Assembly (NCBI GenBank): GCA_017311185.1 | Contig: JAESUZ010003487.1 | Span: 902,001 to 966,000, forward strand | Source of the DNA: Proteles cristata cristata | Taxonomy: Eukaryota; Chordata; Mammalia; Carnivora; Hyaenidae | DNA length: 64,000 nt | Reading direction: 5' to 3' | Shown here: positions 11,201 through 21,725 of the stretch, piece after piece | How the letters are laid out: every line of letters begins with the position of its first letter | Position numbering within the stretch: position 1 is the first letter of the stretch | Notes under the pieces: generated by a model | Databases searched by the model: none | Told to the model about the DNA's origin: nothing | What the model saw: only the letters and a program-made list of their open reading frames with translations | Position numbers and translations under genes: made by a program

Positions 11201-12138
11201 TCTCTTGAAATAGGCCTGGAGAGCAATGTACTTTCCTCTTAGGACTGCCTTTGCCGCATCCCATAGATTTTGAATTGTTGTTTTTTCATTTTCATTTGTT
11301 TCCATATATTTTTTAATTTCATCTCTAATTGCCTGATTGGCCCATTCATTCTTTAGTAGGTTGTTCTTTAACCTCCATGTTTTTGGAGGTTTTCCAGACT
11401 TCTTCCTATAATTGATTTCAGGTTTCAAAGCCTTATGATCTGACAGTGTGCATGGTATGCTCTCAATTCTTTTATATTTATTGAGGGCTGCTTTATGTCC
11501 CAGTATGTGATCTATCTTGGAGAATGTGCCATGTGCACCTGAGAAGAAAGTAAATTCCCTGGCCTCAGGATGTAAAGTTCTAAATATATCCGTCAGATCT
11601 ATCTGGTCCAATGTGTCTTTCAAGTCCATTATTTCTTTAGTGATTTTCTGTCTGGTTGACCTGTCCATTGCTGTAAATGGAGTATTAAAGTCCCCTGCTA
11701 TTAGCACATTCTTATCTATAAGCTTGTTTCTGTTTGTGATTAATTGTTTTAGATATTTAGGTGCTCCCATATTCGGTGTGTAGACATTTATGATTGTTCT
11801 TCCTGATATATGGACCCTGTAATTATTATGTAGTGCCCTTCTTCATCTCTTGTGATTGTCTTTAATTTAAAGTCCAGTTTGTCTGATATAAGTATCGCTA
11901 CTTCAGCTTTCTTTTGATTTCCTGTAGCATGATACATATTTCTCCATCCCCTTACTTTTAATCTGAAGGTATCTTCCCGTCTAAAATGAGTTTCTTGTAG
12001 ACAGTATATAGATGGATTTTGTTTTTTAATCCTTTCTGCTACCCTATGTCTTTTGATTGAAGCATTCAGCCCATTTGCATTCAGTGTTATTATTGAAATG
12101 TATGGGTTTAGAGTCTTTGTATCTTTTGTAGGGTTCAT
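8296..12138 (-). pseudogene. L1 ORF2 (endonuclease / reverse transcriptase), frameshifted
   Basis: The span corresponds to about 1,281 codons, the usual length of mammalian L1 ORF2p. Segments in order: endonuclease 12138-11788 (NPYISIITLNANGLN, CLQETH), rest of endonuclease and linker 11770-11057 (AGDFNT, SDHK), reverse transcriptase 10947-10630 ([14 protein letters not shown]) and 10388-10011 ([37 protein letters not shown]), then thumb and Cys-rich C-terminus 9738-8296 ([20 protein letters not shown]). Frameshifts lie near 11790, 11057, 10640 and 10390. A TAG stop directly follows the FVDD active-site motif, where L1 normally has FADD followed by an open frame. The protein is dead, but all domain regions remain legible. 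Confidence 0.95.
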
Positions 12139-12184
12139 GTTTGTGGTGGTGTCTCTGGAATCTTTGTTCCTTGCAAGCTTTCCT

Positions 12185-13078
12185 TCAGAGCATCCCCCTC
12201 AGGATTTCTTGTAGGGCTGGCTTCGTGGTGACAAATTCTTTCAATTTCTGTTTATTTGGAAAGTTTTTTATCTCTCCTTCTATTCTGAATGACAGGCTTA
12301 CTGGATAGAGGATTCTTGGCTGCCTATTTTTACTGTTCATCACATTGAAGATCTCCTGCCATTCCTTTCTGGCCTGCCACGTTTCAGTAGATAGGTCTGT
12401 CACGACTCTGATAGGTTTCCCTTTGTATGTTAGGGCCCTTTTCTCCCTAGCTTCTTTCAAAGTTCTCTCTTTGTCCTTGTATTTTGCCATTTTTACGATG
12501 ATATGTCATGCAGAAGATCGATTCAAGTTACGTCTGAGGCGAGTCCTCTGAGCCTCTTGTATTTCCACATTGACTTCCTTCCGCAGGTCGGGGAAGTTCT
12601 CTGCTATAATTTGTTCCAGGACTCCTTCAGCACCTTTCCCTCTCTCTTCCTCTTCTGGGATTCCTATGATATGGATATTGTTGCATTTGACCGTATTGCT
12701 GAGCTCTCGAATTCTTCTTTCCTGTTCCTGGATCAGTTTGTCTCTTTTTTTGTCAGCTTCTTGTTTTCCTATAATGGTGTCTTCTAAATCACTTATTCTC
12801 CTTTCTGCCTCTTCAATCCGTGCATTGGAGGCCTCTAATTCATTATGTATCTCATTTATCGCATTTTTTAATTCTTCATGCCTATTTTTATTTTCCATTC
12901 TGTCTGAAGCCATAGTTTCTTTGATGTCCCCTATGTTTTTTTCAAGCCCAGCTATTAATTTTCCCATTATTATTCTAAAATCTTGTTCAGTTATGCTGCT
13001 GATATCTGTTTTGAGCAGTTCATTAGCTGTCATTTCTTCTTGGGGTTTCTTTGGAGGAGAGCTCTTTCGTTTCATCAT
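12185..13078 (-). pseudogene. L1 ORF1 (RNA-binding chaperone), one frameshift
   Basis: From ATG at 13078 the frame runs 190 codons: a charged N-terminus (MMKRKSSPPKKPQEE), a long coiled coil (about residues 55-125, e.g. ELEASNARIEEAERRISDLE) and the start of the RNA-recognition domain (NNIHIIGIPEEEERGKG). A frameshift near 12500-12510 ends it. The C-terminal domain continues in another frame at 12490-12185 (MAKYKDKERTLKEAREKRAL to PALQEILRGML). Total length is near the usual 300 or so residues. ORF1p normally coats L1 RNA as a trimer; this copy would be truncated. Confidence 0.93.
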
Positions 13079-14981
13079 TTTAGTTAGCTTTCCAGCTCTT
13101 GTTGGTTTTAAAGACCTATTATGCTCTCTGTTTCTATGAGCGCTGCTATATCCAAGAAGACTCTTTTTCTGTCCAGGCCCTATCCTTTCAGAGAGTGTTT
13201 TTTGAATGGTATCCCTTGGTCTCTCTTGTTGGGACCTTAGTTATTTTATTTTCCTATTCGTAGTGATATTTGGGACTCTTCACCTTGTGTACTCTAGCTT
13301 GTTTCTTGAGGTAGCCATGGAAAAGAAAACAGACAGATAAACACAGGGAGCAGGAGCACACAAACGCACAGGCTAATTCAACTAGCATGCAAAGCGAGAG
13401 GGAAAACAAAAAAGTTAAGCGAAAAGACGGAGGAGCGAAGGCAAATAATAGGGAGTGTAAAATACATAAAAGGGTCAAAAAGGGGAAAAGAAAAGGAAAA
13501 AAGAAAACCGATGGACAAAGAACGGTTTAAAGCATATACCTGGATTTCCCAGCTACAGTTAAATAGCGTGTGTATGCAGTGCTGGTTGAAGAGCACAGAG
13601 AAAGAGAAGGCAGGGCAGGATGAGACAAAATTGGAAATAGAATGAACAGGCAGAAGGGCTAAGAAGCTTTTTTCAAAGAGGTAAAGGGTAGAATATGGTT
13701 GGATAGGTGAGAAAAGGGTGCTGGAATTATCCAGAGAAACTATATAGTCTAATTACTCCTGAGAGAAATAGCTGAAAACGTTGGTAGGTGTAGAATTTAC
13801 ATTTACAGAATGGACTCGTGATTGTTTAAGCAAGCCGGCGACCAGAGTTAATCAGGTCAGTGTTCTGGGGAAAAAAGAGAGAAGAGAGAAAGAAGGAAAA
13901 ATAAAGAAGAAAAAAAAGGGGAAAAAAAGGAAAAAAACAAAAAAAGGAAAAAAAATGAAAAAAAAATGGAGGGGTGCGGCTCCTAGGCAGGGATGGGCGT
14001 GGCGTGATCCAATGCCTCTGGCGGGAGCTCTGCCTTGGCGGTTGTGGGGAGGAGAGTGATGGTGCTCCAGTCCCTTCTGAACCAAGCGCTGCAACTCGCC
14101 TTTTTGGGCGTGTAAACTCCCCGTACCGAGGGCGCAGCATAAGTTGGTTGCACTCTTCAACCCAGGCCAGTTCCAATCTCCAAATCCCAGCCCGCGCCCC
14201 GCTGAAGTTGCCTTAGACACAGCTTCCCAGGTAAACCCCTTGGGCAATTCCAGGCCCCCTGCTGAGCTCTGGGGGCGGAGTCAGAACCGCTGCTTCCTTC
14301 TCTGGGTCGGGCTGGCGCGCATGCGCGGGGCCTTGCCTGCTGAGTGCGCTGAGCCCGAGCCCGCTGGAGTGAGGAAAACCGGGTCCCTCTATGGCTCGTC
14401 ACCCGAAACACAACTCACAGGCTAATTTCCCAGTTTTTAGCTCTTTGCCTTCCCTCTCGAGTCCCAGACAGCCAGGCGCGCCGACGCCCGGTGTCTGCGC
14501 GGCTCTTTCAGGGGCCCCAGCTGCCCGGGAGCTACAATGGTGGCAGGGGCTCCGCCGCTCTGAAGTCCAGCCGCCAGGAGCAGCACAAAGAAGCGGTTTG
14601 TGTGCTCAGCCCCCGGGACCAGTTGTCGCGAGGGGACCTGGTGTGCAGGTATTTGTCAAGTACGGTCTTTTTATGCACTGAGCAGTCTTTTCCTCCCCGA
14701 GCGGAGATTTTTCTGTTTCAGACTCTCTCCTTTTCCCCTCTCGCTCCCCGTAGAGGGTAGAGGGGGATCGCCTCCCACCCTGGAGTCTCCGATCCGGCCT
14801 GATTTTATCTTCCCCGGTTCGCACTCACGTTAGAAGACTTTCTCGGTGGATTCTGCATCCTTTTTCTCCCAATCTCTCAGGTTTTGTAAGGTTTCCAATG
14901 GCTTCAGATCTTTTCTGTGTGATGTATGGGCGCGAGTGCAAGTACGGAGCTCCTTACTTCTCCACCATCTTGCCCTCTCTC
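13079..14981 (-). promoter_or_regulatory. L1 5' UTR / internal promoter, CpG-rich
   Basis: The 1.9 kb between the ORF1 start and the L1 5' end is the normal place of the L1 internal Pol II promoter. Positions 13,980-14,950 are GC- and CpG-rich (GGCTGGCGCGCATGCGCGGGG at 14309-14329 is a clear NRF1-like word). Nearer ORF1 lies a purine-dominated tract on the plus strand at 13868-13972. Open frames here (for example 13781-14059 and 14391-14681) are by-products of composition. Confidence 0.8.
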
Positions 14982-15000
14982 ACCAATAACATTTTTTCAC
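14982..15000. repeat. Right target-site duplication of the 7.5 kb insertion
   Basis: ACCAATAACATTTTTTCAC directly abuts the L1 5' end and is continuous with the resumed old L1 ORF2. It matches the left copy at 7492-7513 apart from one 3-base indel. Confidence 0.85.
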
Positions 15001-16335
15001 AGGCTATAACATACAATCCCAAAATTTATATGGAACCACAAAAGATCTCAATTAGCCAAAGCAATCTTGAAAAAGAAAAATAAAACTAGAGGTTATAATT
15101 CCAGATTTCAAGTTATATTACAAAGCAGTAGTAATTAAAACAGTGTGGTACTGGCACAAAAAATAGACAAATGGATAAGTGAAATAGAACAGAAAACCCA
15201 GAAATAAACCCACAACAAATAAATCTTCAACAAAGGAGAAATGAATACACAATGGGAAAAAGTCTCTTCAACAAATGGTGTTGGGAAAAATGGAAAGTCA
15301 CTTGCAAAAGAATGAAACTGGACCACTTTCTTTCACCATACACAGAAATAAACTCTGAATTAGAGATTCAAAAGATAAACTTTTGAAATTTCATCAGAAA
15401 GTTTCTGCACAGTGAAGGAAACAATCAAGAAAACTAAAAGGCAGACTACTGAATGGGAGAAGATACTTATAAATGACATATCAATAAAGGGTTAGTATCC
15501 AAAATATATAAAGAGCTGATACAACTCAACCAAAAAGCAAGTAATCCAGTCTAAAAATGGACAGACATTTCTCTAAAGAAGACTTCAGATGGCCAACAGA
15601 CACATGAAAAGATACTAAACCTCACAAATCATCAGGGAAATGAAATCAAAACCACAAAGAGATATCACCTTACACCTGTCAGAATGACTAAAATAAAAAA
15701 CACAATAAACACGTGTTGGCAAAGATGTGGAGAAAATGGAATCCTTATGCACTATTAGTAGGGATGTAAATTGGTGCAACCACTGTGCAAAACAGTATGG
15801 AAGTTCCTCCAGAAATTAAAAATAGAGATACCATATCCAATAATTTCACTACTGGGTATTTACCCAAAGAAGACAAAAACACTATTTTGAAATGATATAT
15901 GCACCCTTAAATTTACTACAGCTTTAGTTAAAATAGTCAAACTTTGAAGCAGCCCAAGTATTCATCAGTAAATGAATGGATAAAGAAGACGTGAGGCATC
16001 CAAACTGGCAAAGACATATATATATATATATATAGTGTGTGTGTGTGTGTATGTGTATTATTGAATATTATTCAGCCATAAAAAATAAAATCTCAGCATT
16101 TGCAACAACATGGATAGAACTAAAGAGTATTATGCTAAGCAAAATCAGTCAGAGAAAGATACCATATGATCGCACTCATATGTAGAATTTAAGAAACAAA
16201 CAAGCAAAGGAGAAAGATAAACCAAGAACCTGACTCTAAACTATAGAGAACAAACTTACCAGAGCAGAGAACAGTTGGGGGGATGGGTGAAATAGGGTCT
16301 GGGGATTAAAGAGTACATTTATCATGATGGGGGGG
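15001..16335 (+). mobile_element. Old L1, right half (ORF2 C-terminus and part of 3' UTR)
   Basis: Continues the element broken at 7513: AGGCTATAACATACAATCCC resumes ORF2, then text for the thumb, Cys-rich domain and C-terminus follows (TATGCACCCTTAAATTTACTACAGC, TATTATTCAGCCATAAAAAA). The 3' UTR part ends near 16335 at a G-run. It carries a (TA)n(GT)n microsatellite at 16015-16058. It is heavily mutated. Confidence 0.88.
16015..16058. repeat. (TA)n-(GT)n compound microsatellite
   Basis: About ten TA units are followed by about twelve mostly perfect GT units, inside the old L1. Confidence 0.9.
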
Positions 16336-17200
16336 GCGGGAAAAGCATCCATCACATATGCCCTTTTTGCTTTCGATGTCTACAACAAAGTATGAATCAA
16401 TCACATACCACATCATTGATCTTTTCAAGGTCCTTCTTTTCGTTTTACTCAATTTTCCCCACTCACCCGGATTCTCATGTTTATGCTCTCACTTGCCCCA
16501 GTAGACACCCACTGTAATGAATGGCTTTGGCCATGTATGTACCTGTGTGTTCTGTTAAACAGCATATGTGTTGTATTCACATGGGTTTTTCTCCCTCTTT
16601 CCACTTGTTACAGCTACAAGGTACAGCTGTAGTACCTTCTGCCCATCTAGTACAAGGGTGCCGACAGATGTTACCCTCCTTGTGTATACTTCCATGGCAG
16701 GGGCTCATCTCTTCTCCCCCGATGGACATCTTGGTGGCCTCCACCTCCTACTGTCACACACATTCTCAACCATACATTCACGCAGACAAGCAGAGTGCTA
16801 CCACAAGAAGAAGAAACCAGACATTTTTTCATTCGTGGTCCAACAGAACACGTGCACAGAGACAATGTTGTATGTTCCTTAATCTTTGATTCAGACACAA
16901 TCTTTGTCCTTTATTTTTCTTAAAACAGAAAGAATGAAAATCCACCACAACGGTAACCAGGATGTCCTAATCATGAAAACAAATGGTCTCTTGACAGTCT
17001 TTACCCTCCTCAAACTTTGAATAGCATTGCATATTGCAGACCTCCATTTAACACTTACTGAACACCAAGAAAGTGTGCAACTCTACTACACCTATTCTGG
17101 AGAAATATTGAACTAACTAGGTAATCTGGCCTGCTCTCAGGGAGTTTACAATTTAATAAATCATTTAGCTTTCTGAAATTCTCTCCTCCTTTTACCCCCA
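16336..17200. other. Unique intergenic sequence
   Basis: No gene or recognised repeat. The two overlapping open frames at 16521-16889 and 16568-16882 have no supporting splice signals or recognisable protein features. Confidence 0.4.
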
Positions 17201-17970
17201 AACACTGAATTCTTTGGCTTTTTCCACTATTCTGCTTATCCCTCTCTCCTCTGCTTCCCACTGCCTTCTCTCTACTTCCTGATAGCTGGATGGTGACACG
17301 CCTGAGGTCTGTCCTTGACCCTCTTCTCTTACAGACTCATCTCTTTGCTGGTCTTGCCATATCACAACTTCACTTATGTTTGTAGTGGACTAATTGATAT
17401 AACCTCTCCTGCTCCTCCCAAAGTCCAGCTCTGCATTTCCATAGTTCTTCAAATTAAATCCATTAAATACAAATGGAGGAGGGTAAACCAGTTCCTCCTG
17501 GTCTCCTATTTCCTGTCAATGGCACCAGCATTCTCTCGGTGTCCTAGACTTGAAACTGACATAGAGCATTGCTTAATCTTTCTAAAAGAAAGCTCTAGGC
17601 CTTCACACTTCATAAAGCTTCCATTAAGCTTTGAAAACTTTTCTTTCATAAGCAAACTAATCTTTCTAACCTGGCTTCTCAATCTAAGTTATCTTCCAGT
17701 ATTCAGCACTTCATTCAAACCAGAAGATCACTATTTCATCCAAACACATCATGGCCTCCCACCTCCTTGCCTTTTAAGATGCTCTCTTTGCCGAGCATGT
17801 CCTCCCTCCAACTCTTCAAGTTTAATTTAAATGGCAGCTGCATCTTGAAGTCTTCCCTAACATCCCAATCGATGACGCTCCCTGTCTTCTGACCTGGTGG
17901 CACTGCATTTCTCCTCTGGCATTTCTGCCTGTTGTGTTGACCATGACTCTCTTTTCTACTAGGGCGCATG
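17200..17970 (+). repeat. L2-like LINE fragments
   Basis: CCTATTTCCTGTCAATGGCACC and GTCTTCCCTAACATCCCAATC with the surrounding clipped text resemble the L2 ORF C-terminus and 3' region. Highly diverged, edges approximate. This explains the 171-codon open frame at 17315-17830. Confidence 0.5.
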
Positions 17971-18295
17971 GTTCACTAACATCATTAGTCTCAAGTGATC
18001 TAAAAATCCAAAGAAACACCCTTTTTTTTTTCATCCTATGTAGCTCCTCGTATAGACCCTTGCACATTACATATATCAATGAATACACACACATAAATAA
18101 TAAAAATCAGTGAAAACAATAAATATCATAGGCCTGAAAGATACTGCGAGAAAACTAGTTCAATCTGCCTCAGAAAACAAGTTTGGTGTCCCTATCCTGT
18201 TGACCCTTTGACCTAGAAAAGTTGAATCATTTGCCCCTAACTGGTGGAAGAGACACTAAAATACCACTTTTCTGCCTCTTTTACTGCTTCCATCT

Positions 18296-18518
18296 TTTTT
18301 TTTTTAAGGTTTTTTTATTTATTTCTAGGAGAGAGAGAGAGAGAGACAGCATGAGCAGGGGAGGGTGAGAGAGAGAGGGAGTCACAGACTGAAACAGGCT
18401 CCAGGCTCTGAGCTGGCAGTCAGCACAGAGCCCGACGCGGGGCTCGAACCCACGAACCGCAAGATCATGACCTAAGCGAAAGTCGGTCGCTTAACCGACT
18501 AAGCCACCCAGGCGCCCC
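18296..18518 (-). repeat. SINEC, young subfamily, with perfect TSD
   Basis: Minus-strand SINEC ending CCACCCAGGCGCCCC on the plus strand. The flanks carry TACTGCTTCCATCT at 18282-18295 and 18519-18532, identical in both copies. It belongs to the subfamily with GACTGCCAGCTCAG and CAGTCTGTGACTCC. Confidence 0.95.
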
Positions 18519-18532
18519 TACTGCTTCCATCT

Positions 18533-18534
<2 letters not shown>

Positions 18535-18569
<35 letters not shown>
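18535..18569. repeat. (CTG)n trinucleotide microsatellite
   Basis: Nine uninterrupted CTG units (18538-18564) followed by ATG units, a few bases beyond the right duplication of the SINE at 18296-18518. Confidence 0.9.
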
Positions 18570-18572
<3 letters not shown>

Positions 18573-18604
18573 ATGGTGGTGGGTTTTTACTAAGGTCAGC
18601 ATGG

Positions 18605-18795
18605 GCGAACTCTGTTCTTTGGAATAAGACAACTTGGGCCTTAATACTGACCCTAACTCCCACTGGCTGAGTGACTCTGGTTAGGTTCCTGCATCTGTAA
18701 GTGGTGCTAAGAGCATATGTCCCTTTGGTGCTGGAAGGATTGGGAATATCATGTATGCCAAGTACCTACCTCAATAAACGCTATCGCAGTGTGTT
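18605..18795 (+). repeat. MIR fragment
   Basis: GGCTGAGTGACTCTGGTTAGGTTCCTGCATCTGTAA and CCTACCTCAATAAACGCTATCG follow the MIR core and 3' order. Confidence 0.65.
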
Positions 18796-19137
18796 TGAGA
18801 GAACTGAGTTACCTGAGGTGAAGGGGATCATGAAACACGGGAGTTTATATCATATGGGTTACACATGGAATTTCCTCAGAAATGAAGGAAGTGGCAGCCT
18901 GATATAAGCTGGTACTTTTGGATCTTATTAGCCAAACAAATCCCAGAGTGCGTACCACAATAAAGACCTTACACTTAGAGAAGAATAATTAAAATCTGTA
19001 TTATAGCACTTATCTTTGTCATTGTCCCAGATTCAAGTGACCAAACATTAACAGAGCACCAGCACCTTGCTCGTCAGAATAATCCATCAACATTATGTAT
19101 TTTGAAATCATTTTTGACATGTTGATATCAGCAAATT

Positions 19138-19345
19138 AAACCTATTTAAGAATTTAATGTTTATTTTTGAGAGAGAGGGAGAGCATGAGCAGAGGGGGTG
19201 CAGAATGAGAGAGGGAGACAGAGGAGCTGAAGCGGGCTCATCACTGACAGGAGGGAGCTTCCTCTGGGGCTTAAACCCGAGAACCACAAGATCATAACCT
19301 GAGCTGAAGTTAGACACTTAACCAACTGAGCCACCCAGGCGCCCC
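19138..19345 (-). repeat. SINEC
   Basis: Minus-strand SINEC ending GAGCCACCCAGGCGCCCC. Duplication TTGATATCAGCA (19122) / TTGATATGAGCA (19346), one mismatch. Confidence 0.9.
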
Positions 19346-19701
19346 TTGATATGAGCAGACTAAACAGTAATAAGAAAAAGGCTTATGAAGTACTTACCAT
19401 GTACAGTAAAATCTTGCTTTCTGAGCATAATTTGTCCTGGAAAGATGCTTGTAATCCAAAGCGCTTGTATATTAAAGCGAATTTCCCCGTAAGAAATAAT
19501 GGAAACTCAGATGATTCATTCCACAACCCAAAATTCATATTAAAATTATTATAATGCTGTAATATAATACAAAATAATAAAATACAAAATATAAAGAAAA
19601 ATAAACTAAGCTGCACTTACCTTTGAAAACCTTCATGGCTGGTGTGAGGGAGACAAGAGAGAGGAGGGTTCTTGTGTAGAATGACTTTCACTATCACTAA
19701 C

Positions 19702-19718
19702 AGAATCACTGCTATCTG
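19702..19718. repeat. Left TSD of the Tigger1-type retrocopy
   Basis: AGAATCACTGCTATCTG is identical to 20245-20261. Confidence 0.95.
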
Positions 19719-20244
19719 AGGAAGTAACTGCAAATGTGGTGGAAATAGCAAGAGAACTAAAATTAGAAGTGGAGCCTGAAGACAGGACTGGATTGCTATC
19801 ATCTCATGATTAATCCTGAATAGATGAGGAGTTGCTTCTTATGGGTGAGCAAAAAATAATGGTTTTTTTGAGGTGGAATCTACTCCTGGTGAAGATGCTA
19901 GGGAGACCATAGAAATGACAACAGAGGATTCAGAATATTACATAAGCAACAGAATTCGAGAGGATTGCCTTCAATTTTGAAAAAGTTCTACTGTGGGTAA
20001 AATGCTATGCAACAGCATTGTATGCCTCAGATAAATTGTTCATGAAAGCAAGAGTCAATGCAGCAACTTTCATTGTCTTCGCACAGCCTCCCATACTTTC
20101 AGCAACCACCATCCTGATCAATCATCAGTCAACAACAAGGAGGCAAGACCCTTCACCAGCAAAAAGATCGCAATTCACTGAAATCTCTGGTGGTAGCATT
20201 TTTAAGCAATAAAATATTTTTAATTAAGGTGTAAAAAAAAAAAA
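19719..20244 (+). pseudogene. Processed retrocopy of a Tigger1-type transposase transcript, 5' truncated
   Basis: The plus strand starts EEVTANVVEIARELKLEVEP in the frame of the C-terminal third of Tigger1/TIGD1-like transposase. Stops and frameshifts follow, but later pieces remain recognisable (EVESTPGEDA from the frame at 19872, GKMLCNSIVCL, RQDPSPAKRSQF). The 3' UTR has AATAAA at 20208-20213 and an A13 run at 20233-20245. A perfect 17 bp target duplication flanks it. The poly(A), poly(A) signal and duplication show it arrived by L1-type retrotransposition of an mRNA, not by cut-and-paste. It lacks the TIRs expected of a Tigger1 DNA copy. It encodes no intact protein. Confidence 0.88.
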
Positions 20245-20261
20245 AGAATCACTGCTATCTG
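20245..20261. repeat. Right TSD of the Tigger1-type retrocopy
   Basis: AGAATCACTGCTATCTG follows the poly(A) run directly. The first base could also belong to the tail. Confidence 0.95.
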
Positions 20262-21164
20262 CTGGCTCAGTGGAGTCTTTTTCTTTTCATGCAACATTAA
20301 CAAGGAACCTATCCAATGACACTTGCTTTTGCTTCCTTTTGAGGATTTCACGTAAATGTGACATTGCATTGTGGTTAAGCAGATTCACTGCTCGCACTGC
20401 TCCAACCTTATTTAGGTGATGCTTTTCTACACAATTTGCACTGTTTCTCACATTTTACACATCTCCCTAATCTCATTTGAAGTGAGGGGTTTCTCTGCCC
20501 TTTTCTCCTCCTCCTCTGCAGAGGAGATGCAGACACAGACTTCTTATAAACTCTTGCAACTTAGGGCAGTCACATACCTTGTTCATACTTCTTAACTTCC
20601 ACCATAATCATTATCTTCTTACCACCTTTCTTTTCAACCTTTTTCTACATAGGGGCCATTGTATGCACTCGCACAGATGTTGACTAAGGTACAGTGTGAA
20701 TAAATTCTTGTCATCTACTGTATTTAATGTAACTGGCTATAAGGCAGCAGAGAAAGATCTATATCCTCAGGCAGCCTGACCTAGAATGAAGCAAAGCATT
20801 CCTAAGCTTACTCTTGTATGGAAAAGCAAAGGACTATCCATAGGTTTTCTGCAGTTACAAAAAAGCACTCGAGTGCCAGTTGTGGGCACCTTCCAACATT
20901 CTGAAAAATCACTGATTTCTGTCAAACATTGTGACCTGAGACCGAGCATCTGAGCATGGGAGATGATCACCCACAATCCTGCAGCGAGCGAGCAAGAAAG
21001 GGAGAGCCATTGGCCGAGCTGTGATCATGTGACACTTGGCATCACATACTACTTATATTCCAAGATATCGCTTACTCATCAAGGTGGAATTTATTAGAAA
21101 TGTTTGCTCATCTTGCAGAACAGTCACAGAGCAAGTTACTGGCAATCCAAGATTTTACTGTACC

Positions 21165-21355
21165 AGGCCTTGAAGTGCTATGTAGGAGCTCATTCGAATC
21201 TCAAAACAACCATATGAGGGTAGGTTCTATTATTCATCATCCTTGTTTTATGAAAGAACTCATGACACTTGTAGAGTAGCTTGTCCGGAGTCACAGTGCT
21301 GAGACGTGACCTCAGAGGTCTACTTCAGGATGCTGTGCTCTCATCATGAAGCTAT
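21165..21355 (-). repeat. MIR-like fragment
   Basis: ACAACCATATGAGGGTAGGTTCTATTATTC and AGTAGCTTGTCCGGAGTCACAG match the reverse-complement MIR order. Diverged. Confidence 0.55.
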
Positions 21356-21489
21356 CTATCCTGTCTCTTAAATAAAAATCAGGAAGATTATTTTTACTTC
21401 AGGGACTCTGCGTGCAAGGTTACTCAGTGGATATTCTCAATGTAATATTCACAGTTACGTACATTTGAAGCTTAAGAGGCATGGTACAC

Positions 21490-21725
21490 TACAGACATAA
21501 TGAAATCGGATATTCAGGCTCTGAAGTCTGACTCCTGAGTCTCTCTCCACATCAAGTGATTTTCTAGCTGTGTGACCTTGAACAACGTACTTAAACTCTT
21601 GGTCAAGTATGTGCCTCAGGTAGGTGCCTCACCGAGTTGTGCTGAGGATTAAGTGGATTCATGCAGGTAAAATCCTTGGAATAGTGAACTGGCACTATTC
21701 TGAGTGTGAGCACTCAAAAATACTA
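21490..21725 (+). repeat. MIR
   Basis: TCTAGCTGTGTGACCTTGAACAACGTACTTAAACTCTT and TGCTGAGGATTAAGTGGATTCATGCAGGTAAAATCCTTGG are near-canonical MIR core and 3' text. Confidence 0.85.

Larger units (their letters stand above)
8079..14981 (-). mobile_element. L1: Nearly full-length LINE-1 (carnivore type), inactive
   Basis: This 6.9 kb element reads on the minus strand. The 5' end at 14981 is GAGAGGGCAAGATGGTGGAG. Then come a 1.9 kb 5' UTR, ORF1 (13078-12185), a short spacer, ORF2 (12138-8296), a 3' UTR ending AATTTGACAATAAACTATTTG and a poly(A) of A7-C-A4-C-A7 form. Both ORFs are broken by single-base frameshifts and stops, so it cannot make functional proteins. Its near-complete length and modest damage make it the youngest large element in the window. 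It interrupts an older L1. Confidence 0.95.
19404..21160 (-). mobile_element. Tigger/pogo-type DNA transposon, internally deleted
   Basis: The ends carry a perfect 13 bp terminal inverted repeat, CAGTAAAATCTTG (19404-19416) and its complement (21148-21160), each flanked by TA (19402-19403, 21161-21162). This is the hallmark of Tc1/mariner-Tigger insertion. Minus-strand text near 20655-20540 resembles the N-terminal helix-turn-helix region (KKVEKKGGKK, then EVKKYEQGM). Near 20510-20290, EEEEKRAEKPLTSNEIREMC and SHLREILKRKQKQVSLDRFL resemble the C-terminal end of the transposase. The DDE core between them is missing, so this is a nonautonomous deletion derivative. A retrocopy interrupts it at 19719-20244. 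The exact subfamily name is uncertain. Confidence 0.85.

Noticed and set aside
12570..13139. 189-codon plus-strand open frame
   Set aside because: It is the antisense shadow of L1 ORF1.
13781..14681. Several open frames in GC-rich or A-rich DNA, one Lys-rich
   Set aside because: They lie in the L1 5' UTR and reflect its composition.
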